From positions 1-47,611 of the forward strand of contig DATMND010000079.1 of NCBI GenBank assembly GCA_035569235.1: a stretch of DNA of 47,611 nucleotides, in the 5' to 3' direction. The stretch is from JAMXLO01 sp035569235 (GTDB lineage: Bacteria > Pseudomonadota > Alphaproteobacteria > Acetobacterales > Acetobacteraceae). The notes under the pieces are model-generated. The model had not been told where the DNA came from and made no database searches. It saw nothing but the letters and a program-made list of their open reading frames with translations. This document shows, piece after piece, positions 1 to 8,412 of this stretch. Position numbers and translations under genes: made by a program. Position 1 is the stretch's first letter. The number at the start of each line of letters is the position of its first letter.

Positions 1-44
1 ATCATGCTGGCCGCGCTGTCGCTGGGGCAGTCCGAGCACTGTTT

Positions 45-105
45 GTCATTCCCGCGAAAGCGGGGACCCAGGGCGCCACTGGGTCCCCGCGTTCGCGGGA
101 ATGAC
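45..105. repeat. Dispersed palindrome, type A, copy 1
   Basis: A long near-perfect inverted repeat. The left arm, beginning GTCATTCCCGCGAAAGCGGG, pairs with the right arm, ending CGCGGGAATGAC, around a short CGCCA centre. A second copy lies at 7515-7578 and a short relative at 41010-41027. It could act as a bidirectional terminator or a REP-like element. Apart from this palindrome I see no gene in bases 1-277. Confidence 0.8.
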
Positions 106-277
106 GACAGTAAGGTGAAACGTCACCGTCAAGCAACGCACTTGTTTCGCCTTGGACCAAAACGGTAGGTCCCAGTTTGCAACGAGAGTCGGGGGGTTCG
201 CGACACTCGGGAGACCAGTAGATCCGGCCGCCAGAATCGGCAGATTTTCTGACGAACTCGCTAAGTGCTTGATTTCA

Positions 278-352
278 TGGCTCGGGTGGTAGGATTCGAA
301 CCTACGACCAATCGGTTAACAGCCGATTGCTCTACCGCTGAGCTACACCCGA
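278..352 (-). tRNA. tRNA-Asn(GTT)
   Basis: Read on the minus strand this is a complete cloverleaf. The acceptor stem TCGGGTG/CACCCGA is closed by discriminator G. The D arm carries GCTC...GAGC, the anticodon loop reads CTGTTAA (anticodon GTT, Asn), and the T arm is GTAGG-TTCGAAT-CCTAC. The CCA end is encoded (278-280). There is no room for a variable arm, so it is a class I tRNA of 75 nt including CCA. Function is certain from the anticodon. Confidence 0.97.
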
Positions 353-475
353 TCAGTTCGCCAGGCAGTATCTAGATCGGCCGGCATGGTGGGGTCAACG
401 CAATGGTGCGATGCGTTGGCAATCGCTGCAAACAGGCGGGTACCGGTTGCACGGATTGTTCTTCCGTGGAGCAGG

Positions 476-620
476 AATTTTCACCGCTGAGGCGCCGAGG
501 GCGCAGAGAAGGCGAGCCGACGAGTCCGACCGAACGGGTCGCTTGGCGACACCGGCACCGTGGGTGCGCCCCACTCCGGTCTCGTCTTCTCCGCGCCCTC
601 TGCGCCTCAGCGGTGAATTT
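476..620. repeat. Dispersed inverted repeat, type D
   Basis: The arms at about 476-515 and 581-620 are inverted copies containing TTCACCGCTGAGGCGC and GAGGGCGC. They flank an unrelated spacer of about 65 bp. The element fills most of the gap between the tRNA and mutL (353-708), and no other gene is evident there. The open frame running through it into mutL is a by-product of the palindrome. Confidence 0.7.
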
Positions 621-708
621 TTCTTCCCGGTCTCGACTGTACCCGCATTGTTCCCCGTGGTATGGTCCCTGCGCCGCACCCCCCTCCCCTCCCCGCAGGC
701 CTCGCAGC

Positions 709-2439
709 ATGCCGACGATACGCATCCTTCCCGCGCACACGGTCAACCGCATCGCCGCCGGTGAGGTGATCGAGCGTCCCGCGGCCGCGGTGAAGGAACT
801 GGTGGAGAATGCGCTCGATGCGGGCGCCACACGCATCGCCGTGGCCCTGAACGGGGGCGGCATCGATCGAATCGAGGTGACCGACGACGGGTGCGGGATG
901 GACGCGGACTCGCTCGCCCTCTCGGTGCTTCGCCATGCCACCTCGAAGCTGATCGACGACGACCTCGTGCGCATCGCCACGCTTGGCTTCCGCGGCGAGG
1001 CATTGCCCTCGATCGGCGCGGCGGCGCGTCTCGCCATCACATCGCGCCCGCGCGACGCGGCGCATGCCTCGACAATCCGCGTCGAGGGGGGTGAGGCGTC
1101 GGAAGTGGCTCCGACCGCAGGTGCACCGGGCACGCGCGTGGTCGTGCGGGACCTGTTCTTCGCCACGCCCGCGCGACGTAAGTTCCTCAAGCATCCGCGT
1201 ACCGAGGCGGACCACGCGGAGGCGGCGATGCGGCGCCTGGCACTGGCGGCGCCCTCGGTCGCCTTCCGGCTCGAGAGCGACGGGCGCGTCGCGTTCGACC
1301 TGCCGCCCCAGGAGCGGGCAGCCCGCGTTGCGGCGCTGTTCGGGGCCGAGGCGGCCGATGGGATGGTCGATGTGGCCGGCGAACGCGGGACCCTCCGCAT
1401 TGCCGGCTACGCCTGCTCGCCCGCGGTGACCCGTGCCACGGGAGCGGCGCAGGCACTTACCGTGAACGGCCGGCCGGTCGCCGATCCGGTGCTGAAGGGC
1501 GCCGTCCGGATCGCCTATCGTGACGTGATCGCTGTCGGCCGCCACCCCATCGTCGCACTCTGGCTCGATGTCCCGCCGGACGAACTGGACGTGAACGTGC
1601 ATCCGTCCAAGACCGAGCTTCGCTTTCGCGACGTAGGCGCCCTGCGTTCTTTGGTGATCGGCAGCCTCCAGCGCGCTCTTGCGGGTGGCGCCGGCACGTC
1701 GCTGCCGGCGCCACGGCCCACGCTGCATTTGGCGAATTCGCAGCGCTACCCGGTGTCCTACCGGTCCGTCCCGCTCCCCGGCATGGCGGAGGCGTCGATG
1801 GCCTTCGGTGCCGCACCCGCGGCGCGCATGCTGCCCGCGGCCGAACCGCACCCCGAACATCCGCTCGGCGCGCCGGTGGCACAGGTGCTCGACACATACG
1901 TGATCGCCGTTGCGGGCGACGGGTCGCTGGTGCTCGTCGATCAGCACGCCGCACACGAACGGCTGACCCATGAGGCGCTGCGCGGGCAGATGCTGGACGG
2001 CGGCGTGCGGTCGCAGCCGCTGCTGCTGCCCGCCGTGCTGGACATGCCGCCGGCCGATGCGTCACGCCTGCTGGCCCGCGGCGACGAACTGGCACGCCTC
2101 GGGCTGGAGATCGAGGCGTTCGGTCCGGGCGCGGTCATGGTGCGCGCCCTGCCCGCCGCACTCGGCTCACCCGATCCGGGTCCGCTGCTGCGCGACCTTG
2201 CCGATGAACTGGAGGAACTGGACGAGGCCACTTCCCTTGCGGCCAGGCTCGATGCGGTGATTGCGCGGCTCGCGTGTCATAGCTCGATCCGCGCCGGGCG
2301 GCGACTGAACGCGGCCGAGATGAATGCCCTGCTGCGTCAGATGGAGGCGACGCCGCGTGCCGCCACGTGCAGCCACGGGCGTCCAACCTTCCTCAAGCTT
2401 TCGAAGGCCGAGATCGAGAGGCTGTTCGGGCGGCGGTGA
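709..2439 (+). CDS. mutL: DNA mismatch repair protein MutL (endonuclease type)
   Basis: MutL couples mismatch recognition by MutS to downstream strand removal. The N-terminal GHKL ATPase is clear: RIAAGEVIERP, KELVENALDAGA with catalytic Glu30, DDGCGM and GFRGEAL. The C-terminal dimerisation domain carries the metal-binding endonuclease motif DQHAAHERLTHE from Asp411 and the partner motif CSHGRP from Cys554. This MutL is therefore predicted to nick DNA itself, as in lineages without MutH. The start at 709 (MPTIRILP) matches the family. The frame stays open upstream to 403, but that stretch lies in a palindromic repeat and is not MutL-like. The length of 576 aa is normal for MutL. Confidence 0.96.
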   Translation: MPTIRILPAHTVNRIAAGEVIERPAAAVKELVENALDAGATRIAVALNGGGIDRIEVTDDGCGMDADSLALSVLRHATSKLIDDDLVRIATLGFRGEALPSIGAAARLAITSRPRDAAHASTIRVEGGEASEVAPTAGAPGTRVVVRDLFFATPARRKFLKHPRTEADHAEAAMRRLALAAPSVAFRLESDGRVAFDLPPQERAARVAALFGAEAADGMVDVAGERGTLRIAGYACSPAVTRATGAAQALTVNGRPVADPVLKGAVRIAYRDVIAVGRHPIVALWLDVPPDELDVNVHPSKTELRFRDVGALRSLVIGSLQRALAGGAGTSLPAPRPTLHLANSQRYPVSYRSVPLPGMAEASMAFGAAPAARMLPAAEPHPEHPLGAPVAQVLDTYVIAVAGDGSLVLVDQHAAHERLTHEALRGQMLDGGVRSQPLLLPAVLDMPPADASRLLARGDELARLGLEIEAFGPGAVMVRALPAALGSPDPGPLLRDLADELEELDEATSLAARLDAVIARLACHSSIRAGRRLNAAEMNALLRQMEATPRAATCSHGRPTFLKLSKAEIERLFGRR

Positions 2440-2470
2440 ACGAGCCGCGGTTCACGACGGCGAACACGGG

Positions 2471-3166
2471 TCAGGCCGCCCTGGATGCAACCGTCCGCGA
2501 TTCCTTCTTGCCGCGTAGCATCACGGCGTTCAGCACCGCATCGGTCAGCATCCGTTTGTGGCGTGCACACAGGACCGGATCGGACAGGTCGCGACCGAAC
2601 AGGGTGCGGAACGTGAAGCGGTTGGACACGCGGAAGAAGCAGAACGAGCTGATCAGCAGGTGCACGTCCACCGGATCGACGTCCCGGCGGAAAACCCGGT
2701 CCCGCTTGCCGCGATCCAGCACGTCCCGCAGCATCGTGATGACGCTCCGGTTGAGCGCCTGAATGGACGTCGACCTGGCGATGTGCCGGGCGTTCAGCGT
2801 ATTCTCGCTCGATACGAGGCGGATGAAGTCGGGGTGCGCCTCGTCATAGTCGAAGGTGAACTCGATCAGGCGGCGCATCGCCTCGACCGGCGCGTGCTGG
2901 TCGAGGCTCAGTTCACCCTCGAACCGGCGGATGTCGGCGTAGGCTTCCTCGAGTACCGCCAGGTACAGCCCCTCCTTGCTGCCGAAATAGTAGTAGATCA
3001 TGCGCTTGACGGTATTGGTGTGGGCCGCGATCGCGTCCACACGCGCGCCGCTCAGCCCGTGTTCGGCGAACTCCTCGCGTGCCGCGGCCAGGATCGCCTG
3101 ACGCGTGCGCTCGGCGTCCGGCTTCCTTGGTTCCTTGCCGGCTGCGTCGTTGTTCTCAGTCGTCAC
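2471..3166 (-). CDS. TetR/AcrR-family transcriptional regulator
   Basis: The N-terminal helix-turn-helix of TetR proteins is visible: RTRQAILAAAREEFAEHG, then a recognition region ending in MIYYYFGSKEGLY. A longer ligand-binding C-terminal domain follows. A GTG start at 3166 is preferred because AGGAGGG lies six bases upstream on the minus strand. An in-frame ATG at 3250 would add 28 residues unlike the family and would run into the promoter palindrome. The gene diverges from the aromatic-acid operon, and the palindrome at 3250-3269 is the likely operator. It probably represses that operon until an aromatic or CoA-type ligand binds. The ligand is unknown. Confidence 0.88.
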   Translation of the reverse strand: MTTENNDAAGKEPRKPDAERTRQAILAAAREEFAEHGLSGARVDAIAAHTNTVKRMIYYYFGSKEGLYLAVLEEAYADIRRFEGELSLDQHAPVEAMRRLIEFTFDYDEAHPDFIRLVSSENTLNARHIARSTSIQALNRSVITMLRDVLDRGKRDRVFRRDVDPVDVHLLISSFCFFRVSNRFTFRTLFGRDLSDPVLCARHKRMLTDAVLNAVMLRGKKESRTVASRAA

Positions 3167-3243
3167 GCCGAGCCCTCCTGATTCCGGCATTTGATTAGCA
3201 TCACCGGCCCTGTGCGCCGCAATGCGCTCATTCATTTTGCGGG

Positions 3244-3272
3244 TTGACATGGATTAACTAGTTAGTCCATAC
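3244..3272 (+). promoter_or_regulatory. Promoter with embedded TetR-type operator
   Basis: A perfect -35 hexamer TTGACA (3244-3249) is followed directly by the 20-bp palindrome TGGATTAACTAGTTAGTCCA (3250-3269; one mismatched pair). A weak -10 candidate, CCATAC, starts 17 bp after the -35 box. A repressor bound here would cover the spacer and block polymerase. The site sits between the divergent TetR gene and the MFS-pca operon, so autoregulation plus operon repression is the natural reading. No start-site data are available. Confidence 0.6.
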
Positions 3273-3344
3273 CATCGGCGAGCCTGAGAAACAAGCCACC
3301 CGTGAGCGACACGGCCGCTCAGAAAGGATGCCAGGGAGGATGCC

Positions 3345-3437
3345 ATGACGGAGCGCACGAACCACACCGGCAGCGCGCCCGATCCAGAGCAGATGCTGCG
3401 CCAATTTGCTGCCCTGGGAGGAACCGCCCGGGGCTGA
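3345..3437 (+). CDS. Small leader ORF (30 aa), function unknown
   Basis: An ATG preceded by GGGAGG with a five-base spacer opens a 30-codon frame (MTERTNHTGSAPDPEQMLRQ..., ending TARG) that stops 52 bases before the MFS gene. It lies inside the predicted 5' untranslated leader of the aromatic-acid operon. It could be a small protein, an attenuating leader peptide, or the N-terminal remnant of a lost gene. I do not recognise the sequence. The ribosome-binding site is the main support. Confidence 0.35.
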   Translation: MTERTNHTGSAPDPEQMLRQFAALGGTARG

Positions 3438-3489
3438 CGTTTCGACGCCTTGCAAGACGTCCAAATCATTCCGAACGGAGAGGATCCTA

Positions 3490-4833
3490 ATGTCGCAAGC
3501 CATAAGTCTATCGCAAGTCGAATACGAACCAGTGGGAGTCAGGACCCCCAAGAAGGCAGCGTTCGCCAGCTGGATCGGCAGCGCGGTCGAATACTACGAT
3601 TTCTTCATCTACGGCACCGCCGCCGCACTCGTATTTCCCAAGATATTCTTCTCGTCCAGCAATCCCCAGATGGCGGCGATCGCGGCATTCGCGACGTTCG
3701 GCGTCGCCTACATAGCGCGACCGTTCGGTGCGGTCGCGCTCGGTCATGTTGGGGACAAATTCGGCCGCAAGATCGTGCTGATATTTACGCTGCTCCTGAT
3801 GGGCATTTCGACTTTTGCAATCGGGCTGCTGCCTACCTACGGGCAGGTCGGGGTGATGGCTCCGGTCCTGCTGGTGCTGTTACGACTGCTGCAGGGCGTC
3901 TCCGCCGCCGGTGAGCAGGCAGGGGCCAATTCCATGACCCTGGAGCACGCGCCGGCCAACCAGCGGGCATTCTACACCAGCTTTACGCTCAGCGGCACGC
4001 AGGCCGGCCTGATCCTGGCGACGTTCGTGTTCCTGCCAATCTCGCAATTGCCGGAGGACCAGTTGCTCTCCTGGGGTTGGCGGATCCCGTTCTTCCTCAG
4101 TGCCCTGGTCGTCGCGGTCGGCATGTGGGTGCGGCGCAGCCTGCCGGAGACCCCGGCCTTCGAGGAGGAGGAAAAGACCCACACGCAGGCCAAGCTGCCG
4201 GTGGCCACGCTGTTTCAGGAGCATGCGGCGGACGTGGTGCGCGTCATCTTCGCGGCGCTGGTTTCGGTGGTCAGCACCATCTTCTCGGTCTTCACCCTGT
4301 CCTATGCCGTCAACACCATGCACATCGGGCGGCCGGCGATGCTGACCATGCTGGTGCTGAGCAACGTTGTGGCGCTGGCGGCCATCCCCGCCTGGGCTGT
4401 GCTTGCTGACCGCATCGGCCGCAAGCCAGTGTTCATCCTGGGTGCGCTGGGCTCGGCGGCGATGATCTGGCCATTCATCTGGTCGATCAGTCAGGCGGAT
4501 ATTTTCCTCATTTTCGTGTTCGGCCTGCTGATGTCCGGGGTCATCTACAGTGCGGCCAACGGCATCTGGCCGGCGCTGTATGGCGAGATGTTCGACACGA
4601 AGGTGCGCCTGTCCGGCATGGCGATCGGCACGCAGGTCGGCTTCGCCCTCGGTGGCTTCGCGCCCGCGATCAGCGCCGCCATAATGGGCACGGGCCCGGA
4701 CGGATGGGTGCCTGTCGCAATCTTCACCTCTGCCACCGCCATCATCGCAGCAATCTCCGTGATGACTGCGCGGGAGACCTACCTGACGCCCATGCACGAA
4801 TTGGGCAGGAAGCATACGATGGCTTCTCGCTGA
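3490..4833 (+). CDS. MFS transporter, metabolite:H+ symporter type
   Basis: A 447-residue inner-membrane protein with about 12 hydrophobic segments. MFS signature loops are present in both halves: GHVGDKFGRK after TM2 and DRIGRKP after TM8. The region RLLQGVSAAGEQAG is typical of the KgtP/ShiA/PcaT-like MHS group, which imports organic and aromatic acids with protons. The start at 3490 has GGAGAGG upstream; an upstream in-frame ATG at 3406 lacks support. It is the first full-size gene of the pcaHG operon, 27 bases before pcaH, so it likely imports protocatechuate or a related aromatic acid. The substrate is inferred from context only. Confidence 0.9.
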   Translation: MSQAISLSQVEYEPVGVRTPKKAAFASWIGSAVEYYDFFIYGTAAALVFPKIFFSSSNPQMAAIAAFATFGVAYIARPFGAVALGHVGDKFGRKIVLIFTLLLMGISTFAIGLLPTYGQVGVMAPVLLVLLRLLQGVSAAGEQAGANSMTLEHAPANQRAFYTSFTLSGTQAGLILATFVFLPISQLPEDQLLSWGWRIPFFLSALVVAVGMWVRRSLPETPAFEEEEKTHTQAKLPVATLFQEHAADVVRVIFAALVSVVSTIFSVFTLSYAVNTMHIGRPAMLTMLVLSNVVALAAIPAWAVLADRIGRKPVFILGALGSAAMIWPFIWSISQADIFLIFVFGLLMSGVIYSAANGIWPALYGEMFDTKVRLSGMAIGTQVGFALGGFAPAISAAIMGTGPDGWVPVAIFTSATAIIAAISVMTARETYLTPMHELGRKHTMASR

Positions 4834-4860
4834 TCCGCCAACGCCCCTCAAGGGAGATCG

Positions 4861-5592
4861 ATGAACATGACACCGCAAGCGGAATTCATTCAGCGCGATC
4901 GGAGCCAGCACCCGCCGGCGCTGACGCCGGACTACAAGACGAGCGTGCTGCGCTCCCCGCGCCTGCCGTTGTGGTCGCTGCAGAATTCGCTGTCGGAGGT
5001 GACCGGCCCGGCATTCGGTCTGGACGAGCTTGGCCCGCTCGACAACGACCTGATCCTGAACTACGCGCAGTCGGGCGAGCCGATCGGCGAACGCACCGTC
5101 GTGCATGGCCGCGTGCTGGACGGCAACGGCCGGGCGGTGCCGAACACGCTTGTCGAAGTGTGGCAGGCCAATGCCGGCGGTCGCTATCGCCACACCAACG
5201 ACACCTACATCGCGCCGATCGATCCCAATTTCGGCGGCTGCGGACGCACGATGACGGATCAGGACGGGCACTACGCCTTTCGCACGATCAAGCCCGGCGC
5301 CTACCCGTTTCGCAACCATGTCAACTCGTGGCGGCCGGCGCATATCCACTTCTCGGTGTTCGGCTCGGGGTTTGCGCAACGGCTGATCACCCAGATGTAT
5401 TTCGAAGGCGATCCGCTGCTTGCCATGGACAGCATACTTGCGACCATTCCGGACCCGGCGGCGCGGCGGCGTCTGGTGGCGCCGCTGGACATGAACGCAG
5501 CCATTCCGATCGACAGCCTGGCCTACCGGTTCGACATCGTGCTGCGCGGCACGCGGTCCACGCTGTTTGAAAACAAGCTGTACGGGAACTGA
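4861..5592 (+). CDS. pcaH: Protocatechuate 3,4-dioxygenase beta subunit
   Basis: This is the beta chain of an intradiol ring-cleaving dioxygenase. With PcaG it converts protocatechuate and O2 to 3-carboxy-cis,cis-muconate. The four Fe(III) ligands are all present: Tyr109 (GGRYRH), Tyr148 (GAYPF), His161 and His163 (RPAHIHF). They are offset by one from the well-studied Pseudomonas enzyme. The family core VEVWQANAGG and the DPNFGG loop are intact, and 243 aa is the normal length. The gene ends four bases before pcaG, indicating translational coupling. Substrate preference could still differ, because no pcaB or pcaC is nearby. Confidence 0.95.
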   Translation: MNMTPQAEFIQRDRSQHPPALTPDYKTSVLRSPRLPLWSLQNSLSEVTGPAFGLDELGPLDNDLILNYAQSGEPIGERTVVHGRVLDGNGRAVPNTLVEVWQANAGGRYRHTNDTYIAPIDPNFGGCGRTMTDQDGHYAFRTIKPGAYPFRNHVNSWRPAHIHFSVFGSGFAQRLITQMYFEGDPLLAMDSILATIPDPAARRRLVAPLDMNAAIPIDSLAYRFDIVLRGTRSTLFENKLYGN

Positions 5593-5596
5593 TGCC

Positions 5597-6229
5597 ATGA
5601 TCCCCACGCTCGACTATCTGCCCGAGACCCCGTCGCAGACCGCCGGTCCATACGTCCACATCGGCCTGATCCCGCAGCAGGCCGGGTTCGACATTTTCGA
5701 GCAGCCGTTCGGCAATGTGCTGACCGGGGCAAGCACACCGGGCGAGCGCATCCGCATCGAGGGTCGCGTGCTCGATGGGCTGGGCCAGCCCTGCCGCGAT
5801 GTGCTGGTCGAGATCTGGCAGGCCAACGCCGCCGGGCGCTACAACCACGTGGCGGACCAGCAGGAAGGCAAGAAGCTGAACCCGGGTTTCCGCGGCTGGG
5901 GCCGTGCGGGCACCGATTTCAATACCGGGGTGTACGCGTTCGAAACCGTCAAGCCGGGCGCGGTGATCGGACGGCGCGGGCACCGGCCCATGGCGCCGCA
6001 TGTGAATTTCTGGCTGGTCGCGCGCGGCATCAACATCGGCCTCGCGACCCGCATGTATTTTGCCGACGAGGCGGCGGTGAACGAGGCAGACCCCGTGCTG
6101 CGCATGATCGAGCCGGCCATCAGGCGCGAGACACTGCTTGCAAGGCGTGAGGAGCGGGGCGGCACGGCGGTCTACGTGTTCGACATCCGCCTGCAGGGCG
6201 ATCGGGAAACCGTGTTCTTCGATGTGTAG
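5597..6229 (+). CDS. pcaG: Protocatechuate 3,4-dioxygenase alpha subunit
   Basis: The opening TPSQTAGPYVHIGL is the hallmark of PcaG. It is followed by the intradiol-dioxygenase fold (GRVLDGLGQP, VEIWQANAAGRY, RGWGRAGTD). As expected for the alpha chain, the iron-ligand positions of the beta chain are not conserved as a set. It pairs with PcaH and shapes the active site. The ATG at 5597 gives 210 aa and fits the family; an in-frame ATG at 5567 lies inside pcaH and is rejected. Confidence 0.94.
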   Translation: MIPTLDYLPETPSQTAGPYVHIGLIPQQAGFDIFEQPFGNVLTGASTPGERIRIEGRVLDGLGQPCRDVLVEIWQANAAGRYNHVADQQEGKKLNPGFRGWGRAGTDFNTGVYAFETVKPGAVIGRRGHRPMAPHVNFWLVARGINIGLATRMYFADEAAVNEADPVLRMIEPAIRRETLLARREERGGTAVYVFDIRLQGDRETVFFDV

Positions 6230-6246
6230 GGCATAAGACCCGCGCG

Positions 6247-7071
6247 ATGCCGATGACCGGAAATACCCTGGTGTCGCTTTACCACGAGGTCGTCGGCGAG
6301 GGTCCGTCCGTCTGCCTGATCAATGGCTATCGGTTGAGCAGCGCAGCCTGGCCGCATTCGTTCATCGCGAGGCTGTCGCTGCGCTGCTCCGTCATCGCGT
6401 TTGACAATCGCGGCACGGGGCGCAGCGACAAGCCGGACGATGGATACGAATTCGACAATCAGGCGCGCGACGTCATCGGATTGCTGGATGAACTGCGGCT
6501 TTCCCGCGTCCATCTGCTGGGCTTCTCGATGGGTGGCGCGATCGCGCAGGAATTTGCCATTCGCTACCCCGAACGGGTCGACCGTCTGATCCTGTTAGCG
6601 ACATTCTGCGGCGGCATCTGGGCAGAGCACGCGCCATTGTCGGTGATCAGCCGCATCCTGGTGACCGAGGGCCTGTCAGCCGAGGAAGCCGCGCGGCAAT
6701 CATGGCCGGTGACCTACTCGCCCGACTATTTGGCGGCCAACGCGGAGGAAGTCGAGCAGCAGATGCGTCGCGAACTTGAGCATCTCACCCCGACGTTCGT
6801 GGCGCAACGCCAGACGGAGGCGTTGCGAAAATTCGACAGCTATCGGCGTCTGCCGCACATCCGCGCCGCCACGCTTGTCGCGACAGGCACGCATGATGTT
6901 CTGGTGAAACCGCGGAACTCAGCGATCCTTGCCTCGCGCATTCCAAATGCACGGCTGGAAACGTTGGCCGATCTCGGACATCGCGCGATTTGGGAAGCGC
7001 CCGAGGAAATTGCTGATCTGATCGGCGATTTCCTGACCGGGCCGAACCGTCAAGCAGGAGGATTTCTTTGA
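6247..7071 (+). CDS. Alpha/beta hydrolase (3-oxoadipate enol-lactonase-like)
   Basis: A 274-aa alpha/beta-hydrolase. The nucleophile elbow is GFSMGG (Ser94), the acid Asp217 lies in GTHDVLV, and His245 in GHRAIWE completes the triad. FDNRGTGRSDKP matches the oxyanion-side motif of PcaD-like hydrolases. Its place directly after pcaHG suggests hydrolysis of a ring-cleavage lactone such as 3-oxoadipate enol-lactone. PcaB and PcaC, which would make that substrate, are absent from the window, so a different ester or lactone is possible. The stop overlaps the start of the next gene. Confidence 0.85.
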   Translation: MPMTGNTLVSLYHEVVGEGPSVCLINGYRLSSAAWPHSFIARLSLRCSVIAFDNRGTGRSDKPDDGYEFDNQARDVIGLLDELRLSRVHLLGFSMGGAIAQEFAIRYPERVDRLILLATFCGGIWAEHAPLSVISRILVTEGLSAEEAARQSWPVTYSPDYLAANAEEVEQQMRRELEHLTPTFVAQRQTEALRKFDSYRRLPHIRAATLVATGTHDVLVKPRNSAILASRIPNARLETLADLGHRAIWEAPEEIADLIGDFLTGPNRQAGGFL

Positions 7072-7508
7072 CACAAAATGCCAGCAAGGTTTTGGGTACA
7101 TGGAAGCTGCGGTCGTATGTGCGCGAGGTCATCGCCACCGGGCGTCGGCACGATCAGTTCGGCGACCAACCGGACGGCTATCTGGGGTATTCGCCGGATG
7201 GCCGCATGTATGCCATCTTCACCCGCGGCGACCGCATCACGCCGCGCGATGTCGTGCCGACCGAGGAAGAGGGCGTGCAGTTGCTTGGCTCCATGGTGGC
7301 CTATGCCGGCACCTATACGCTCGGCGACAAGCGGGTGATCCACCACATCGATATTTCCTGGAACCAGGGTTGGACCGGTACCGATCAGGTGCGGTTCTTC
7401 GAACTGGAAGGCGATACGCTGACGATCACGACCGCGCCCTATCGGAGTTATCTGGACGGCCAGGAAGGTCGGTCCATTTTGGTCTGGGACAAAGTTCAGG
7501 GTGTTTGA
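7068..7508 (+). CDS. Lipocalin-like domain protein
   Basis: A 146-residue cytoplasmic protein beginning LGTWKLRSYV, with a GYLGYSPDGRMY core typical of the bacterial lipocalin-like family. That family forms small beta-barrels found beside aromatic and fatty-acid catabolic genes. The start is a TTG at 7068, seven bases after AGGAGG and overlapping the TGA of the upstream hydrolase (TTGA overlap). It probably binds or shields an intermediate, but no catalytic motif is visible and the role is unknown. Confidence 0.8.
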   Translation: MTQNASKVLGTWKLRSYVREVIATGRRHDQFGDQPDGYLGYSPDGRMYAIFTRGDRITPRDVVPTEEEGVQLLGSMVAYAGTYTLGDKRVIHHIDISWNQGWTGTDQVRFFELEGDTLTITTAPYRSYLDGQEGRSILVWDKVQGV

Positions 7509-7514
7509 GACACT

Positions 7515-7578
7515 GTCATCCCCGCGAAAGCGGGGACCAAGTTGCCGTCGCCTGGGTCCCCGCTTTCGCGGGGATGAC
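7515..7578. repeat. Dispersed palindrome, type A, copy 2
   Basis: Inverted repeat with GTCATCCCCGCGAAAGCGGG on the left and its complement ending GCGGGGATGAC on the right, homologous to 45-105. It sits between two genes of the aromatic-acid operon. Its RNA hairpin could dampen read-through or protect the upstream mRNA. Confidence 0.8.
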
Positions 7579-7616
7579 GGCTGCGCGATGCTGGCTGTCC
7601 GCGGGAGTAAAACTGC

Positions 7617-8384
7617 ATGACCGATCTTTTCGGATTGAACGGGCGACACGCGCTGGTGACGGGAGCATCCAGCGGGTTGGGCCGGCATTTCGCCGGTGCG
7701 CTCGCGGCCGCCGGGGCACGGGTCAGTGTGGCAGCGCGCCGCGAGACAGCGCTCGCGCAGACCGTGGAGACCATTCGCGCATCGGGCGCGCAAGCCCAGA
7801 GCGTACGCATGGACGTGACGGACGCAGCCAGTGTCGAGCAGGCATTCGCCGCCGCCGAAACGCAGTTCGGTCCGGTCGGCATCCTGATCAACAACGCCGG
7901 CATCACCGGAACCCGCGCCGCGCTCGAGATGACGGACGACGACTGGTCGAGCGTGATCGACACCAACCTCAAAGGCAGTTGGCTGGTGGCGCAGCACGCC
8001 GCGCGGCGGATGATCCAGCATGGGGAGCGTGGCAGCATCGTCAACATCGCCTCGATCCTGGGTCTGCGCGTGGCCGGCGGTGTCGCGCCCTATGCGATTT
8101 CGAAGGCCGGTGTGGTGCAGATGACCAAAGCACTCGCATTGGAGTGGGCGCGGCACGGAATTCGGGTCAACGCGCTTGCGCCAGGTTACATCGAGACGGA
8201 CCTCAACGACGCGTTCTTCGCCAGCGATGCCGGCAAGGCTCTGATCCGGCGCATTCCGCAACGTCGCCTGGGCGAGGCGCGCGAACTCGATGGCGCGCTG
8301 CTCCTGCTGGCTTCCGACGCCGGTTCCTACATGACCGGCAGCGTCATCGCGGTCGACGGCGGCCATCTCGTCAGCGGTCTCTGA
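7617..8384 (+). CDS. Short-chain dehydrogenase/reductase (SDR)
   Basis: A classical 255-aa SDR of the FabG/gluconate-dehydrogenase type. The coenzyme motif is TGASSGLG (15-22), NNAG lies at 92-95, and the tetrad is Asn117, Ser146, Tyr159 and Lys163 (YAISK). The C-terminal SYMTGSVIAVDGG is typical. Arg41-Arg42 after the second strand (AARRE) suggests NADP(H) use. It oxidises or reduces an alcohol/ketone of an operon intermediate. The substrate cannot be read from sequence. The palindrome at 7515-7578 separates it from the lipocalin-like gene. Confidence 0.9.
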   Translation: MTDLFGLNGRHALVTGASSGLGRHFAGALAAAGARVSVAARRETALAQTVETIRASGAQAQSVRMDVTDAASVEQAFAAAETQFGPVGILINNAGITGTRAALEMTDDDWSSVIDTNLKGSWLVAQHAARRMIQHGERGSIVNIASILGLRVAGGVAPYAISKAGVVQMTKALALEWARHGIRVNALAPGYIETDLNDAFFASDAGKALIRRIPQRRLGEARELDGALLLLASDAGSYMTGSVIAVDGGHLVSGL

Positions 8385-8412
8385 TCGGAGCGACACAAGG
8401 TACTGGGAGGCA

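Noticed and set aside
403..708. N-terminal extension of MutL by 102 residues
   Set aside because: It runs through the type D palindrome and is unlike MutL. The family start MPTIRILP is at 709.
3880..5607. Long minus-strand frame of 575 codons
   Set aside because: Antisense shadow of the MFS and pcaH genes. Its product is rich in Arg/His and shows no domain, while the plus-strand genes have full motif sets.
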